A stretch of 64,000 bases of DNA, taken from assembly GCA_022559845.1 (NCBI GenBank), contig CM040121.1, forward strand, positions 345,438,243 to 345,502,242, read 5' to 3'. Within the stretch, counting starts at the first letter, position 1; every line of letters begins with the position of its first letter. The stretch is from Amorphophallus konjac (lineage: Eukaryota; Streptophyta; Magnoliopsida; Alismatales; Araceae). Below, piece by piece: positions 23,709 to 36,304 of the stretch. The notes below the pieces were generated by a model, which was not told where the DNA came from, ran no database searches, and was given only the letters and a program-made list of their open reading frames with translations. The position numbers were made by a program, and so were the translations under genes.

Positions 23709-24889
23709 TGATACAAGAAATATGATGTGATCTAGAAGGGGAGGGGATGAATAGATCACTGTTTTCAACTGATTAAAAACTTACTGAAGAATGGTTCACT
23801 TAAAACAAGCAATCTCGGAGTTGAACCCACAAACACGCAGTGCGGACAATAGCTCGAGTGGATAGAAGGCACACCACACAATCACCACAGATAATCACAC
23901 GAGAACTCAGAGGTTTTTAAGGTGGTTCGGTCAGACCTCCAGTCTGCCTACGTCCACCCCTCACTTCAAATCAAAGTGAGGCTTCCACTAGCACCTGCTA
24001 GAAAAGCAGACTCAGTCTGCAACAACGGCTGATTCACAGCTTCACAGGGGAACACTCTCCCCTCTTCCTCCACACCCAGAGGGAACCCTAAGGATGCCAA
24101 GTCCCTAGAAACAGGAAACAATTTCCTCTTCCTCCAACCGGAGGGAATACTAGTGATCTGTAGTCACTAGAACCAGAGACCAAGGTCTCTCTTCCTCTGA
24201 AGCCTAGAGGGAACACCTCTTCTTCAAGAGGGAATAATACTGCAACCTCTGTTGCAAGTGAACCAGAGAGAACACGTCTCTCTCTTCCCCTGAACACCAG
24301 GAGGAAACACAGAGAACTCTCAATCAAGAAAGAAAAACAGACAAAAATGAAAACAAGAAAGAAGGAATCCAAAACTCAGAAACTGGAAACAATGTAGCTC
24401 AAACTGAGCAGCAGACTTCGGATATGATCCGTAAGTCAATACCCATCTTCTGATCACTCTTCTGCTCTCTCTTCTCTCTCAACTAGAACACTCTAGTTTC
24501 TCAGGGAGGCTCTTTCTCTTCTGCTCTCACTCAAATTTCTTCTCTTCTTTTTCTGGATCGAACTCTCTGCACTTCTGCTTTTTTGCTTTTCCCTTTCGAT
24601 CAACCTTCATCTGTGGACGAAGGCTTCAATATATAGCAGCAGCAGCAGGTGGATAAGGTGCAGAATACGTGTGCCTCTCACACTTCATCCAGAACCTTCT
24701 TGCCACGTGCCTTTATAGCATTGGTTCCTTTAGCATTGGATCACGTGCAGCCCAGTCACTGGGAATATTCTTCCTCGGACCACCTTCTTCTTTTTGTTTT
24801 TCTTCTTCTCCTGCAAAGAAATAAAATGATCAAAACTCAGGGCCACAAAAACTAAAACTGCATGAGGTATGTGATAGCAATACGAGATG

Positions 24890-25925
24890 CACTGTACTGA
24901 GAACGACACGAGATACACAAGATTACTACAGTACGAAATAAAGAGAGAATGACACGAGGTCAAATTAAAACAGCACGAGGTAAAAAGAGAACGACACGAG
25001 ATACATACTAATAAGGGTAACACTACAAAGAGAACGACACGAAGTATCACTGTAACAAAATAAACACTACGAAGAGAATGACACGAGATACACAATAATA
25101 AAGCTAACACTACAAAGAAAACGACACGAAGTCAGAAGAGAACATCACGAGGTGGGAAGGAAATAACACGGAATAAAACGGTAGTAAAGTACGCGATCAG
25201 AGAAAACCTGGACGAGGATAGAAGGAAGCAACACGAAGACATAAAAACAACATTAAGACACAAACACAGAAGATAATACGAAGACACGAATACAAAAGCA
25301 ACACGAAGACACGAATACAAAAACAACACGACATAACAAACAGCAAAGAGAACGGTACGAGGTGAAACGACACTTTACTAAAAAGACTTGAATACACACG
25401 AAAACAACTCGAGTACTAAGTTGCTCAAACATACGAACGACTCGAAGATGAAAATGACACGAAAATAATATGGACTGAAACCAACTCGAAGACGAAAGCA
25501 AAAACTGACACGAAGTGTGGTCACAAAAACAAGAAGGACACTTGCAACGTATAGCCTTCATATGATGAGGCGATGTGAAGACTTTGCGTTCAACTGGATG
25601 TATAGACTTGGAACGGCTTCAAGGCTACGCAATCGAATGTATGGACTTTCACAAGGTATAGACTTGCCAAAGAACTGGACGATGTATAGACTTGAACAAG
25701 GCAAAGTCTGTACAGACTTGAGGGTTCACAACGTATATACTTTGGCAAGACAATGGCTGTACATACTTGAAGTGAAGACCAATGTATAGACTTCAAAGTT
25801 CAGCGGCGAAAGAATAGACTTGGAAACTTAAACCAGTGTATGGACTTAGCTTCGAACATGCTACAGTGCATTTGTATGGACTTTGAAGACTGATGCATGA
25901 CGCTAAGACAATGTGTAGACTATGG
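24890..25925 (-). repeat. ACGACACGAG and TGTATAGACTT arrays in LTR B
   Basis: From 24890 to about 25520 the word ACGACACGA(A/G) recurs about every 20-40 bp, often after AGAGA. From 25598 to 25925 about a dozen copies of TGTATAGACTT or variants follow. The minus-sense form of the second word, AAGTCTATACA, is the same as the repeated word of LTR H. The partner copy is at about 37485-38560. Confidence 0.85.
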
Positions 25926-25954
25926 CTTGGAACGAGATAAAGATGAGGCTGTAT

Positions 25955-28900
25955 TGTCACGCCCCGAGCGCGGAAGATACCCGGAGATGCGCGACGTGTC
26001 TATATCAATCATGTCAATCAGAGTGGTCGTGTATTCGACACAAAGACAGAGATGCGCAAAATAGCAAGATAACCCAATCCTTTATTTCATAATGGATAGA
26101 CTATTACAAATCCAATACTCTGTTAAATAAAAAGGAAAAGAATACATAGTTGACTCAAGAAACTATGGAAAAGACTAGACGACACTTGTAGAAGCTCTAT
26201 CACTTTCACTCTTGACCATTCCCATCCGATTGACTTCCATCGTCGTCGGACTTACCTGAAAAGTAAAAAGGGACAAACGGAATGAGCGAACGTTCAGTAG
26301 GAAATTATATCTCAAGTACTAGCAAGTGGTTTAAGTAATTACATTTTCATGGATGCAATAAAGCTATGCATGCTCGCATGAAACGACAAGATAGAGAGAA
26401 TGTAATATCAAAGAAATAAGATGAACTTTCATGAACAAGATACAAGTTATTCAAGATATTCAAGCAAGTACCATTATCGAGTCATGTCAAGAACTTTGGC
26501 TATCATGTATCAAGCAAGTAAATTACCCTTTTTCGGGCCACACATTTCATTTCATGTCAAGTACGAGTCAAGTACAAGATGTGTGTGGAATGTCCAATCA
26601 AGCAAGTCAAGTACTCGGTATAATGCCAGATACCTTATCATTTTAACTCCCATGGGCACAAGTACTTTCGGGTGCTCCTCCCAGGACCAGATCGGGCCCT
26701 ATATGCGCAGGCATTTATCATGTGTTTTGACATCCACTCTTGTTTATATAGCCAATATAGAATTTTAATAATCAAGCTTGTAGACACGTATGACAACTTT
26801 GATAGAATAGAGTCCAAAATATGACAAAGACATAGAATGGCGATCATAACGGTATAATCACGATATCGATAAAACTAGGTAGAATATGGTTCCCTTAACT
26901 TAGGTACCATGACAAATCAATATGGACATTCTTTATATAGAATTGAGGTCCACATGAACAGTATATCAAGGTAAGATACCCTCATTCTTATCATAGAATT
27001 GAGGTTTACAAGAACGACATGATATGGCATGATATCATCATCCCATTAAGAATTTCTTATGATATACTCTTTGTATAATCATAAGGGCCGATATACCATG
27101 TTTCTTTAGATTGACATGGCAAAAACTGTGTAATGGGTTTTTAGGGTACAACCAGCTCAGTCGGCCTTGAGGGAATCCAAGGCTACGAGGAGTCTTACGG
27201 AGGTCTCTATGACTAACTTGCTAGTCCAAAGGAACGGAATGTCCAATGGAGAGCTTGTATGTCAATGAGAGTTGAGTGTGATCGATAAATCAACATGAAA
27301 CGTGGGACTATACTCACGGAGTGGAGAATAGTGCCGATATATATATATATGTATAATATGAAACCATCGGTAATAGAATCAGGATAAAATCAATTTACAG
27401 TAAAATAACGACTTAGGTCAAGTCGTGTCTCAAGTAATTAACGCCTAACTGAAGGGCGTTTACATATATTGCCAATTTGCAGAATTTCCATTATTTCATT
27501 AATTTATCAAAAACACGCCTTTCCTGGGGGCGTTTCTTCAAAGTTGACGACTGCAGGGGCAGGCGTCTCATCATTTACATATTCGACAGGATATAATTAT
27601 TCTCAGAAATTTATCAAAAACGCGCCCTTGGAAGGGGCGTTACTTTCTAATTCCATTTTACAGAATATGTGAATTTCAGGTTTTTAATAGATACACGCCC
27701 TAGGAAGGGGCGTTACTTTTCAGATTCACGCCTTATACTGGGGCGTTAGAATATGGAAAACGACTTTGTCCAAGTCGTGAATTTCAAGGGATTTACGATA
27801 TTTTAATAAATAATATTTCGAGAGACAGGAGACATGTCATGGCAGTAAAATTTAACAGGAATTCACAGAGTCATGCAAGATATTAAAAATCAATATTTCA
27901 TATGTATTGTAATTTTTAAACAGGATCAATTATTAATCACATGCGATTCTTATGAATTTAACGCCTGCGTAGAGGGCGTCAAATATTAAATTGACGACCA
28001 CTAGCATGGTCGTTTCTTTTAAATTAGCGCCCTAATCAAGGGCGTTTCTTTCAAAATTTTACAGAAAACGTAATAAAACCTTATAAACAGTATGCATGCC
28101 ATGCTCATATACGTATGTATAGATATCTTGCATTAATTCTTATTTGGGCTACAATAACTTGAGAAAATCCTACCTTAAAAATAGATTTGGAGATGACCGG
28201 TGAATAACTTGAGAAGAACACCTTGGACAGGAAGAAGGAAGATTTTAGTTGATGAATATGACGGAGATGATAGCCTTCAATCAACCTGTAGGAAAAGAGA
28301 GGAAGGAATATGAAGATATGAAATCAATCTTCACAGGTATATGGTGAAGAACATACCTTGTTCTTTCACGTACGCCACCTTACAGACCTATAACAGAATC
28401 AGATGAAGAACATTAGTTCTTCATGTAATAGAAGCAGAAAAATAAAAGAATAGAGGAACCGTTTTTTCTTCACGTACCTAGCAGCAGACGTTCGATCAAA
28501 TGGGTTTTAGGGTTCGATCGAACATGTTATTTATAGGATTTTGGAAGTCCTAACAAGAGTAGTGTTTGATTGAGGGTAATATATCCCTAATAGAGTCCTT
28601 ACTCTATTAGACACTTACTAGATTAGGTTGATCTTCCCGGGATAAGCTCTGGGTTCGAACGGCTCACGAACAGAATTAACGCCTTTGGTCAGGGCGTGTA
28701 TTATTTAATTGACGCCTTACTTTAGGGCGTTTCTTAAAAAGCGCCTTGAGAAAGGGCGTTTCGTGTTTTAAAACACGCCTAAGACATGGGCGTTTACTTT
28801 ACTTGCCTATTTGGTCGCGTGAGAGTTGACGACCACATGCGTGGGCGTCCTTTCTTTAGTCACGCCGTATGTAGAGGCGTTTCTTTTTAAATTAACGCCT

Positions 28901-29026
28901 TACTCAGAGGCGTTATTTTTAATTTGTTTTATTTTGTCTAACTAACCCTATTCCTTTTATATATATTACTTCTGTAATATATATGTTTTAATTCATTTCA
29001 ATTATTCATTTATTAGGGTTGCTACA
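25955..29026 (-). mobile_element. Solo LTR C (gypsy, Tekay-like), inside LTR B
   Basis: It begins TGTCACGCCCCGAG and ends GGGTTGCTACA, with perfect 5-bp duplications TGTAT at 25950-25954 and 29027-29031, and is 3072 bp long. The first 40 bases resemble the start of LTR D (39076), and blocks such as GAATGAGCGAACGTTCAGTAGG-like (26281-26301) are shared with D, E, F and G. With no internal region it is a solo LTR left by recombination. TATA on the minus strand is CCTATAAATAAC near 28530. Confidence 0.93.
27440..28925 (-). repeat. Two clusters of ACGCC..GGCGT hairpins in LTR C
   Basis: About 16 units of roughly 20-22 nt, each ACGCC, 9-11 bases, GGCGTT (some with GACGAC..GTCGT or GCGCC), lie at about 27447, 27513, 27547, 27620, 27692, 27724, 27959, 27992, 28024, and 28678, 28709, 28739, 28776, 28826, 28861, 28896. 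Loop sequences differ, while stems stay paired. The flanks are AT-rich. Confidence 0.9.
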
Positions 29027-29380
29027 TGTATAGACTTGGCCAGAACATAAGACTCGAAGACAAAGGGGTGACACAGATGGAGCAACACGAGGTGGCACAG
29101 AAAGCAGCACGAGGTACTGCAGTGTACAGCACGCGATGGAACAAATAACGACATGAAGACAACCAACAAACATAGTTGGAACAACACGACATACAAAAGG
29201 ACAACACGAAGTGTGAAGGGATCAGTACGGACATGCAAGGTATTATCTCATGGCTGTTTTCCTGTTAAACATGGAAATTTCAAATGCATAACATTACTCA
29301 AGATATCAGATTAAGGAAGACAGTATTTAACATAGTGATGCTCATCATCAAAACACTAGGGAAGTCACAAAAATCCAACA

Positions 29381-30966
29381 ATCTCCCCCTTTTTGATGAT
29401 GGCAACACTATATTAAATAACAGAGATGAAGTGCAATGAGATTAAGTGAAGATAAGCTGTGAGGATAAGTAAAGCAGACACACAACACACTCGCCTCCTC
29501 TGACGACTCCCAAGAGCTCCCCCTGAACACAACATCTACTTTCCTCGCTCCCCCTGAACACAACATCTACTTTCCTCTGACTAGATAACTCAGGGCACTT
29601 ATCTTTCGCTCCCCCTCAGCAAAGCACAAGCTAGCAAGACACTCTCCCCCTTTGACATCATCAAAACTAGGGGCAGGTCTGAAGATATCACGAAAAGAAA
29701 TTTGCTGACAGTGGATAGAAAACAATAGAGAGTATGGCTGATAAAGGAGAGTTATTGAGATGTTTAAGCAATTAAGAAAGCCATTAATTTTATGTGAGGA
29801 TTTTGAGGATCAGTTAGTCAGACTGCGTGCAAAATGGTGAATGAAGAGTTGCTCCATACACAGAACCAGATTCTAAGCAAGTAAGGTACAAGATACTAGT
29901 ATGGTCAGAGTAAGTCTTTACTCAGAGAGTATAAAGCAATGAAGTCAGGAAAAACAAAGACCTGTGGTATTGAAAACAAACAAACCAAGACCTAAATGCC
30001 AAGTGAACAGAATCTGGATACCAAGAGGGAGAAAATTTTTTCAAAGATGGTCAAGATCAAAGATAAATCTGTCAAGTACACCTTTGACATTAGGGAGACA
30101 CATTGTTTAGAGGCAGGAATCCCCAGTTACTTGGTGGCAAGACCACATTACCCCTTCTGACAAGAGGATAAAGATAGTATTCTAACTGGTGTTGACATTA
30201 AGGTGACACCTTTACCAGAGGCCAGACACCCCAGTTACTAACCAGATATGTACCATTGCTCTGTATGATCAAGACAGCTAATTAAGCCTGATTTATACTA
30301 CCATCTCATGACATGGGATACTTTCACTTCATTGATGAAAGTCCCAGTTTCTCAATGAACAGTTAACAAAGTTGTTAAAACTTCTTTCATGAATTTTTCA
30401 TTAAACTGCACTTGAAACCTTGTAAATTAGTCTTGATTCAGTTTGAGAACAATACACCAGCTCCAAAGTTTTTCAGACAAAAACACTATATACCTCATTT
30501 CGGACTTAACTAGACTAAGTAGGTATGCTGTACTGGCTAGATCAGAAGTCAGTTACAGTGTAGGAAGATAGTCTTGAATTCAGATTTTGATCTCAGTGGG
30601 ACTAACAGCTGAAATTCCAACAAGAAATTAGATGAACAGTCTTAACGGATAAAACATTCAAAAATTTCTTTTATCCACCTACTCAAACTGATTCTCTTAT
30701 AAGGTCAGCAAAAGTCCGTTCAAAGTATGTTCAGATTTGGCCAAAAGAGCATGACTCCTATTATTAATCTAGCTCCCCCTGAGACCTTGACTCCAACTCA
30801 GACTTAACCAAGACATACCTCGAAACACCTCAAAGAAAAACAAAGTGATATCAATCACTACGAGTGAATCAGCAAACACTCATAATGAGGTTATTTTCAG
30901 CAACAGACAACGAGCATAGATAAGCATAATAGCACATGACAGATTATTCAGAGATCAATTATTCAA
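29381..30966 (-). other. Non-coding 3' interior of element B with six PPT-like tracts
   Basis: The true polypurine tract abuts the LTR at 29381-29396 (minus: AAAAAGGGGGAGAT then TGTTGG). Further AGGGGGAGC-type tracts on the minus strand lie at 29516-29525, 29547-29556, 29608-29617, 29643-29653 and 30771-30780. Two of them are in a 31-bp exact tandem duplication (29516-29546 and 29547-29577). I see no env-like frame. Confidence 0.85.
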
Positions 30967-33018
30967 TCATGAAATTCTGTAAATACCTAATTCTCTGCGC
31001 AATGTGCTAAATTTTTCAGTATCCAGTGGCTTAGTGAAAATATCTACAATTTGTGAGTTAGTGCCAACATGGATCAACTCAAAGGTCTTCCTAGCTACTT
31101 CATCTCGAATAAAATGATGCATGATTTCGATGTGTTTAGTTCGAGAATGAAGTACAAGATTCTTTGCAATGTTTATTGCACTAGTATTATCACAAAAGAT
31201 GGAAGTGCAACCTAGCTCAACTGAGTAATCCAGAAGCTGGTGTTTTATCCATATAACCTGTGTGCCACAGCTCCCTGCTGCCACATACTCAGCTTCAGCA
31301 GTAGAAAGAGCCACAGAGTGTTGCTTCTTGGATCCCCAAGAGACAAGGCATCCTCCTAAAAATTCGCAGTGACCACTAGTACTTTTTCTGTCCAATTTAC
31401 ATCCTGCATAATCTGCATCTGTATATGCAATGAGATCTAAACTACATGATGCAGGATACCAAAGACCTAGATCATGGGTAGCAGATAAGTATCTAAAGAT
31501 TCTTTTTACAGCTGCCAAATGCAATTCAGTAGGCCTAGACTGGTATCTGGCACACATCCCTACACTAAATTGAATGTCAGGCCTGGATGCTATTAAGTAG
31601 AGGAGTGAACCGATCATACCTCTATATAATTTAGCATCCACCTCTTTATCTTTTTCGTCTGAATCCAGTGAGGAGTTGGTGCCCATGGGTGTTGAGATAG
31701 TTTTGAGGTTGGTCATTCCAAACCTTTTCAGCATCTCCAGAGTATACTTGGTTTGATTTATGAAACAACCATCCTCCATTTGTTTGACCTGCAGCCCAAG
31801 AAAATACTTTAGTTCGCCAACTAAACTCATTTCAAATTCATGAGACATAGATTCAGAAAATTCTTTACACAATTTTGAATTGTTAGATCCGAAGATGATA
31901 TCATCAACATATACCTGGACTACTATTAAATCCTTTCCGAGATTTTTGGTGAAGAGGGTTTGGTCAACCTTACCTCGAGTGTAGCCCTTGCTCAAGAGGA
32001 ATTCAGAAAGTCTCTCATACCAGGCTCGGGGAGCCTGCTTCAATCCATAGAGGGCTTTATTCAACCTAAAAATCATGTTAGGCTGAACAGAGAAATTAAA
32101 ACCTGGAGGTTGTTCAACATATACCTCTTCCTTCAATACCCCATTTAAGAATGCGCTTTTGACATCCATCTGCTACAGTCGAATGTTCCTAGAGCATGCA
32201 AATACAAGCAGAATTCGTATAGCTTCCATCCTAGCCACTGGGGCATAGGATTCATCAAAATCCACACCAAATTCCTGACTGTAGCCTTGAGCTACAAGTC
32301 TTGCTTTGTTTCTAGAAATAGCTCCATTCTCATCAACTTTATTCTTGAAAATTCATTTAGTGCCAATGACATGAGTGTTATCAGGTCTGGGAACTAGTTC
32401 CCATACACTATTTTTCTCAAATTGATTTAATTCCTCATACATGGCGGATACCCAAGAATCATGTTTTAAGGCTTCTTCCACAGATTTGGGTTCCACCTGA
32501 GATACCAATGCAGCTAAGTCATGTTCTTGGACAATTCTAAAATGAGACCTAGTCCTAGGAGGATCATGCAAATTGCCTATGACATTTTCACTAGGGTGGT
32601 CTTTGTGAAATATTATCTCACCTGAGGGTTCACCTACCTCAGCTGCTCCTTCTTGCTGTGAGTTTTCTGGTTGAGCAGCTGGTTGCATTTCTTCTTCAAT
32701 TCTCTCCAAGAAATCTCCCTCATTAGATGGCTCCCTGTCATCATCCATCACTTTGTTAGAGAAATCATTTTCATCAAACACTACATGCGGTGTTTCTTCA
32801 ACAGTTTGATCAGCTTTATTGAAAACTCTGTAAGCCCTTGAGGTTTCTGAATATCCGAGAAAAATTCCAGGAGAGCTTCTAGCTTCAAATTTGTCCAAAC
32901 CATTCTTACCATTATTGTGGATAAAACATTTGGAGCCAAAAACTTTAAAGTAAGAAATGTTTGGCTGCTTACCCTTGAGAAGTTCATAAGGAGTTTTCCT
33001 ATGAGTAGGTCTTACCAA
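30967..33018 (-). pseudogene. pol: RT and RNase H of copia element B
   Basis: The minus strand first carries the integrase tail (from 33018: MVRPTHRKTPYELLKGKQP, then FGSKCF). The RT follows, with [20 protein letters not shown], the catalytic YVDD box (QVYVDDIIFGS) and FLGLQV. RNase H has AYTDADYAGC, STAEAEY and HSRTKHIE, and the end is DIFTKPL. Two in-frame stops fall in the 32170-32352 linker. One replaces Trp after GTK (TGG to TGA) and the other replaces Gln just before MDVKSAF (CAG to TAG). The last 400 codons (32169-30967) are open. Normally this part copies element RNA into cDNA in the particle. Confidence 0.95.
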
Positions 33019-33021
33019 GGC

Positions 33022-34072
33022 TCAGTTTAGAATGTAGCATGCAGTATTCGCAGCTTCAGCCCAAAATCTCCTTGGAAGTCCAATCTCAATCAGCAGAGTC
33101 CTGGCCATTTCAATTATTGACCTGTTTCTTCTCTCAACAATTCCGTTCTGCTCCGGTGTCCTGGGAGAAGAGAATTTTTGAGTCACTCCCTCTATTTGAG
33201 CAAAATTCAGAAAATGAAGAGTTCTCAAACTCTCCTCCATGGTCAGACTGAATTGTAATGATGTTATGTTCACCTTGCAATTTGATTTTATTGAAAAGTT
33301 CTTCAAAGTGAACAAAGGCAACATTTTTATTTGCTAAACAAAACAACCAAGAAAATCTAGTGAAGTCATCAACTATGACTAATCCATATCTCTTACCTAA
33401 CAAACTTTGTATGCGAGTAGGACCAAAGAGATCCATGTGCAAGTGCTGCAGTGGTTTAGATGAAAGATTCTTAGTTCTCAACTTAAAAACTGCACAAGTC
33501 TATTTACCTAGTGCACAAGCATCACATAGCTTGGACCCTAACTGAAATCTTATTCGGGGCAAACCTCTAACTATGTTATGCTTAGATAGTTTATTCATTG
33601 TAGACAAACTAGCATGGCCTAGACGCCTATGCCAGTCAAACGCAACCTGTTCAGAATTAGCAGACATACACAAGTGAGTTTCAGGATTATCATCCAGGTC
33701 TACGATGTATACATTGTTTACTCTATGACCTTTGAACATGACGTTATCAGAATTCAGCTCAAAAATAGTACAGGAATTGTGGTCAAAGAGTACCTTGTGT
33801 CCTTTGTCGCAGAGTTGACTTATACTTATCAAGTTGTGCTGAAGTCCTTCTACAAGATACACATCTTCAATGGAGTTAGTAGAGGACTTACCAACTGTAC
33901 CAATTCCAATTATTCTTCCTCTGTTATTTCCACCGAATTTGACCAGGCCCCCAAACTTCATTTTCAGTTTGCTAAATTTGGACCGGTCTCCTGTCATGTG
34001 CCTGCTACAGCCGCTGTCAAGATACCACTTGTTATGCTCGGCTGCCAGGCTAACCTGCGAGAGTTCAGACAA
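33022..34072 (-). pseudogene. pol: Protease and integrase of copia element B
   Basis: The protease has the catalytic YLDSGCSRHMTGD. The GAG-pre-integrase domain follows with WHRRLGHAS and a zinc-binding CDACALGK. A TAG stop (from CAG) comes right after CALGK. The integrase core then shows MDLFGPTRI (first Asp), QSDHGGEFEN (second Asp) and SPRTPEQNGIVERRN (Glu). A one-base shift near 33190-33220, after EFCSNRG, puts the Glu part in another frame. A further stop near 33022 separates it from the tail. The frame of the protease differs from that of gag, and the two overlap by 8 nt at 34065-34072, so pol would need frameshifting. This is a known arrangement in some Sireviruses, though it could be a later indel. 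Confidence 0.93.
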
Positions 34073-36224
34073 AGTAATGTGGGACCCAATTCAAATTGGG
34101 TCCAAAGATAATTTTTAATTTATCCAAATCACACTTAGGAACCCACATTTGTTTTACTGTTCTTTTCAGTGATTTCATGTAGATTGATTCTTCCTTCTTG
34201 GCATTTCTCAGTGGGTGTTGAATGAGCCTATTCCTATTAAAATTATGTTGTTTCCGAGCAGAGAAATTGTTGTTTGGCCTCTTAGAGGAAACACGTGTGT
34301 GCTGAGCATAATTCATGTAATCATTTTTATTCAAATGAAAATTGTGCTGAAGGTGATGCATGTTCGCATGCTTTCCTTGATAACTATCATGCTGAATTTT
34401 CTTAGCGAAACTGTTCACCTTTCTAGTGACATCAATAGGAATGGTCGTGTGAAAACCCTTGTTCCACAACTGTTGCACAGGAACAGTTCTAGTCTCAGGA
34501 TTTCCTGACTTAGTCTGCTGACCAGTGGATTGAATAGATTTGCTGGTCGAAACCTTCAATGTAGAGACAGATTTTGAGCTGGATGGGATTTCCAGTTTTT
34601 CTTTGCCCTTGGCGGGGCAGAACGTGACAGTTTTGAATTCAAAGGGTTTTTTACTTGTGGGATTGTATCCTAATCCCTCCCTATTGAAGTTTACCCTCGA
34701 CCCCAGAAGGGCATCCAGATTGTTTCTCCCCTCTGTAAATTTTTCTAGCATTTTTCCTTTGTCCTCAATCTCATTCTGAAGTTCATTACATTGGTCCTGG
34801 AGTTCCTGATTAACTTTTCTAACCGCCTCATATTTTTCTGCAATCAGTCTAAACTCCTTTTTACTCTCTTCAGTTTTACTCTTCAGCTCATTCATCCTAG
34901 CTAAATTTTCCTCTCTTTCTATTCTAAACTTCTCAATCTCACTTCTAGCCTGATCTAGCTCAATGGCCATCTCCTTGGTTTTCATGTTGTCCGTAACAGC
35001 ATTAGAGTGTTCCTCAGAAACTGAGTGAAACTTTCGTTTAAGCATTATGTGCTCCTTGGTTAGAAAATTATATTTAGCTAACAGGTCGCCATAGGCGTCC
35101 TCCCAATCATCCAAAGTAAAATTCTCAAATAAGTTCGTTACCTCTTCCTCATGGTTGGCCATGAGGCAAGTCTTTTCTTCACCTTCACTAGACGAGGTGG
35201 CTTCTGGATCCTCCTCCTCGTCGCTCCATGTGCACAGCATGGCTTTCTTCTTCTTGTGCACCATCTTCTTCTGGTATCCGGGAGCCTTAGCTTGAAGCTC
35301 TGGACATTCACTTTTCATGTGACCAGGTTTCTGACAATGGTAGCATGTAACTTTTTTAACAAACCGGTTCTTCTCAAGTTCTCGTTCAGGAGACTTCCTT
35401 GTAGTATTAAATCTCTTTCTCCTATAGAATTTCCATTTAGTTCTCAAGAACTTTCTGAATTGCCTAGTGAGCATGGCCTGCTTGCCCTTGTCCAAGTCTG
35501 AGAATCCGTCAGAGTCTTCGCTGCTACCACCACTGTTGCTGCTGCTGCTGCTCTTCTTAGTATGTCGTGAGACTTTCAGAGCAACATTCTTTCCCTTTTT
35601 GTCATGTCCATCATTCCCTTGTCTGAAGTTCATTTCGTGGGTCATGAGAGACCCAATCAGCTGGGTTACTGACATGGTGGATAAATCTCTTGATTCCTCT
35701 ATGACGGTCACCTTAGTATCCCAGATGGGAGTTAGGGACCTAAGGATCTTCCTGACAATGTCTTCTTGCTGAATCTCCTTTCCAAATCCTCTCAGACTAT
35801 TGATGATCACAGACAATCTAGCATACATTTCTGTGATCGACTCCTCTGGCTTCATCTTAAACAACTCATACTGAGTTGTAAGCATATTAATCTTGGTAGC
35901 TTTCACTTGAGATGTGCCCTCATAAATTAACTGCAATTCATCCCACATTTTCTTTGCAGTCTTGCACGCTGAAATCCTCAAGTACTCTTCTGGGTGGACG
36001 GCGCACTATATGATGCTAAGAGCTGTCCAATTCAGTGCGGAGAGTTTAACCTGTTCCTCTGTCCATATGTCTTCGTTCGGTGAAAGTTGGTACGGACCAT
36101 CTGTAATTACTCTCCAGAGCTTGTGGCTTTGAGCCATGATGAAGACTTCCATCCTGTTCTTCCAAAAGAAATAGTTATTACCATCGAAGAAAGGGGGACG
36201 GGTGATTGACTGATTGACTGCCCT
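34065..36224 (-). pseudogene. gag: Gag of Sirevirus-type element B
   Basis: It forms the particle and binds RNA. The recognisable start is RPPFFDGNNYFFWKNRM near 36195; an in-frame stop lies at 36225 and no ATG precedes the conserved part, so the start is lost. One stop replaces the codon before CAVHPEEYL near 36010. From 35981 the frame is open for 638 codons: the UBN2-type gag core to about residue 120, a Ser-rich and basic linker, a CCHC knuckle CYHCQKPGHMKSEC, an acidic stretch, then a long coiled coil (roughly residues 285-440) and a basic tail ending GPNLNWVPHYFV. The coiled-coil extension is typical of Sireviruses. H carries a shorter relative of it. Confidence 0.92.
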
Positions 36225-36290
36225 TCAGCAATGTAGAAGGACCAGCAGATCCGTTTCCCTGGCCGTTGGATCACATATTGGGAAATACCC

Positions 36291-36302
36291 GCTCTGATAC
36301 CA
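36291..36302 (-). promoter_or_regulatory. Primer-binding site of element B
   Basis: On the minus strand TGGTATCAGAGC lies two bases inside the 5' LTR edge. It is an exact initiator-Met tRNA complement. Confidence 0.95.
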
Positions 36303-36304
36303 AG

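Larger units (their letters stand above)
23709..29380 (-). repeat. 3' LTR of element B, interrupted by LTR C
   Basis: On the plus strand it runs TGATACAAG to AATCCAACA. The two parts, 23709-25954 and 29027-29380 (with TGTAT duplicated), match 36305-38899 with a few percent differences. It holds the conserved hairpin (23959-23981), TATA CTATATATTG near 24630 (minus), an ACGACACGAG array and a TGTATAGACTT array. Confidence 0.95.

Noticed and set aside
24730..25561. Cys/Ser/Val-rich frames on the minus strand of LTR B, also at 37325-38007
   Set aside because: They are translations of the CTCGTGTCGTT word array, recur in both LTRs and have no conserved ends.
27440..28925. CRISPR-like array of spaced repeats
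   Set aside because: Units are imperfect hairpins with no constant repeat sequence, spacing varies, and the context is a plant LTR.
29002..29238. Minus-strand 78-codon frame spanning the end of LTR C
   Set aside because: It starts in LTR B repeats and crosses the TSD, and the same frame in the uninterrupted LTR (38515-38757) has no family.
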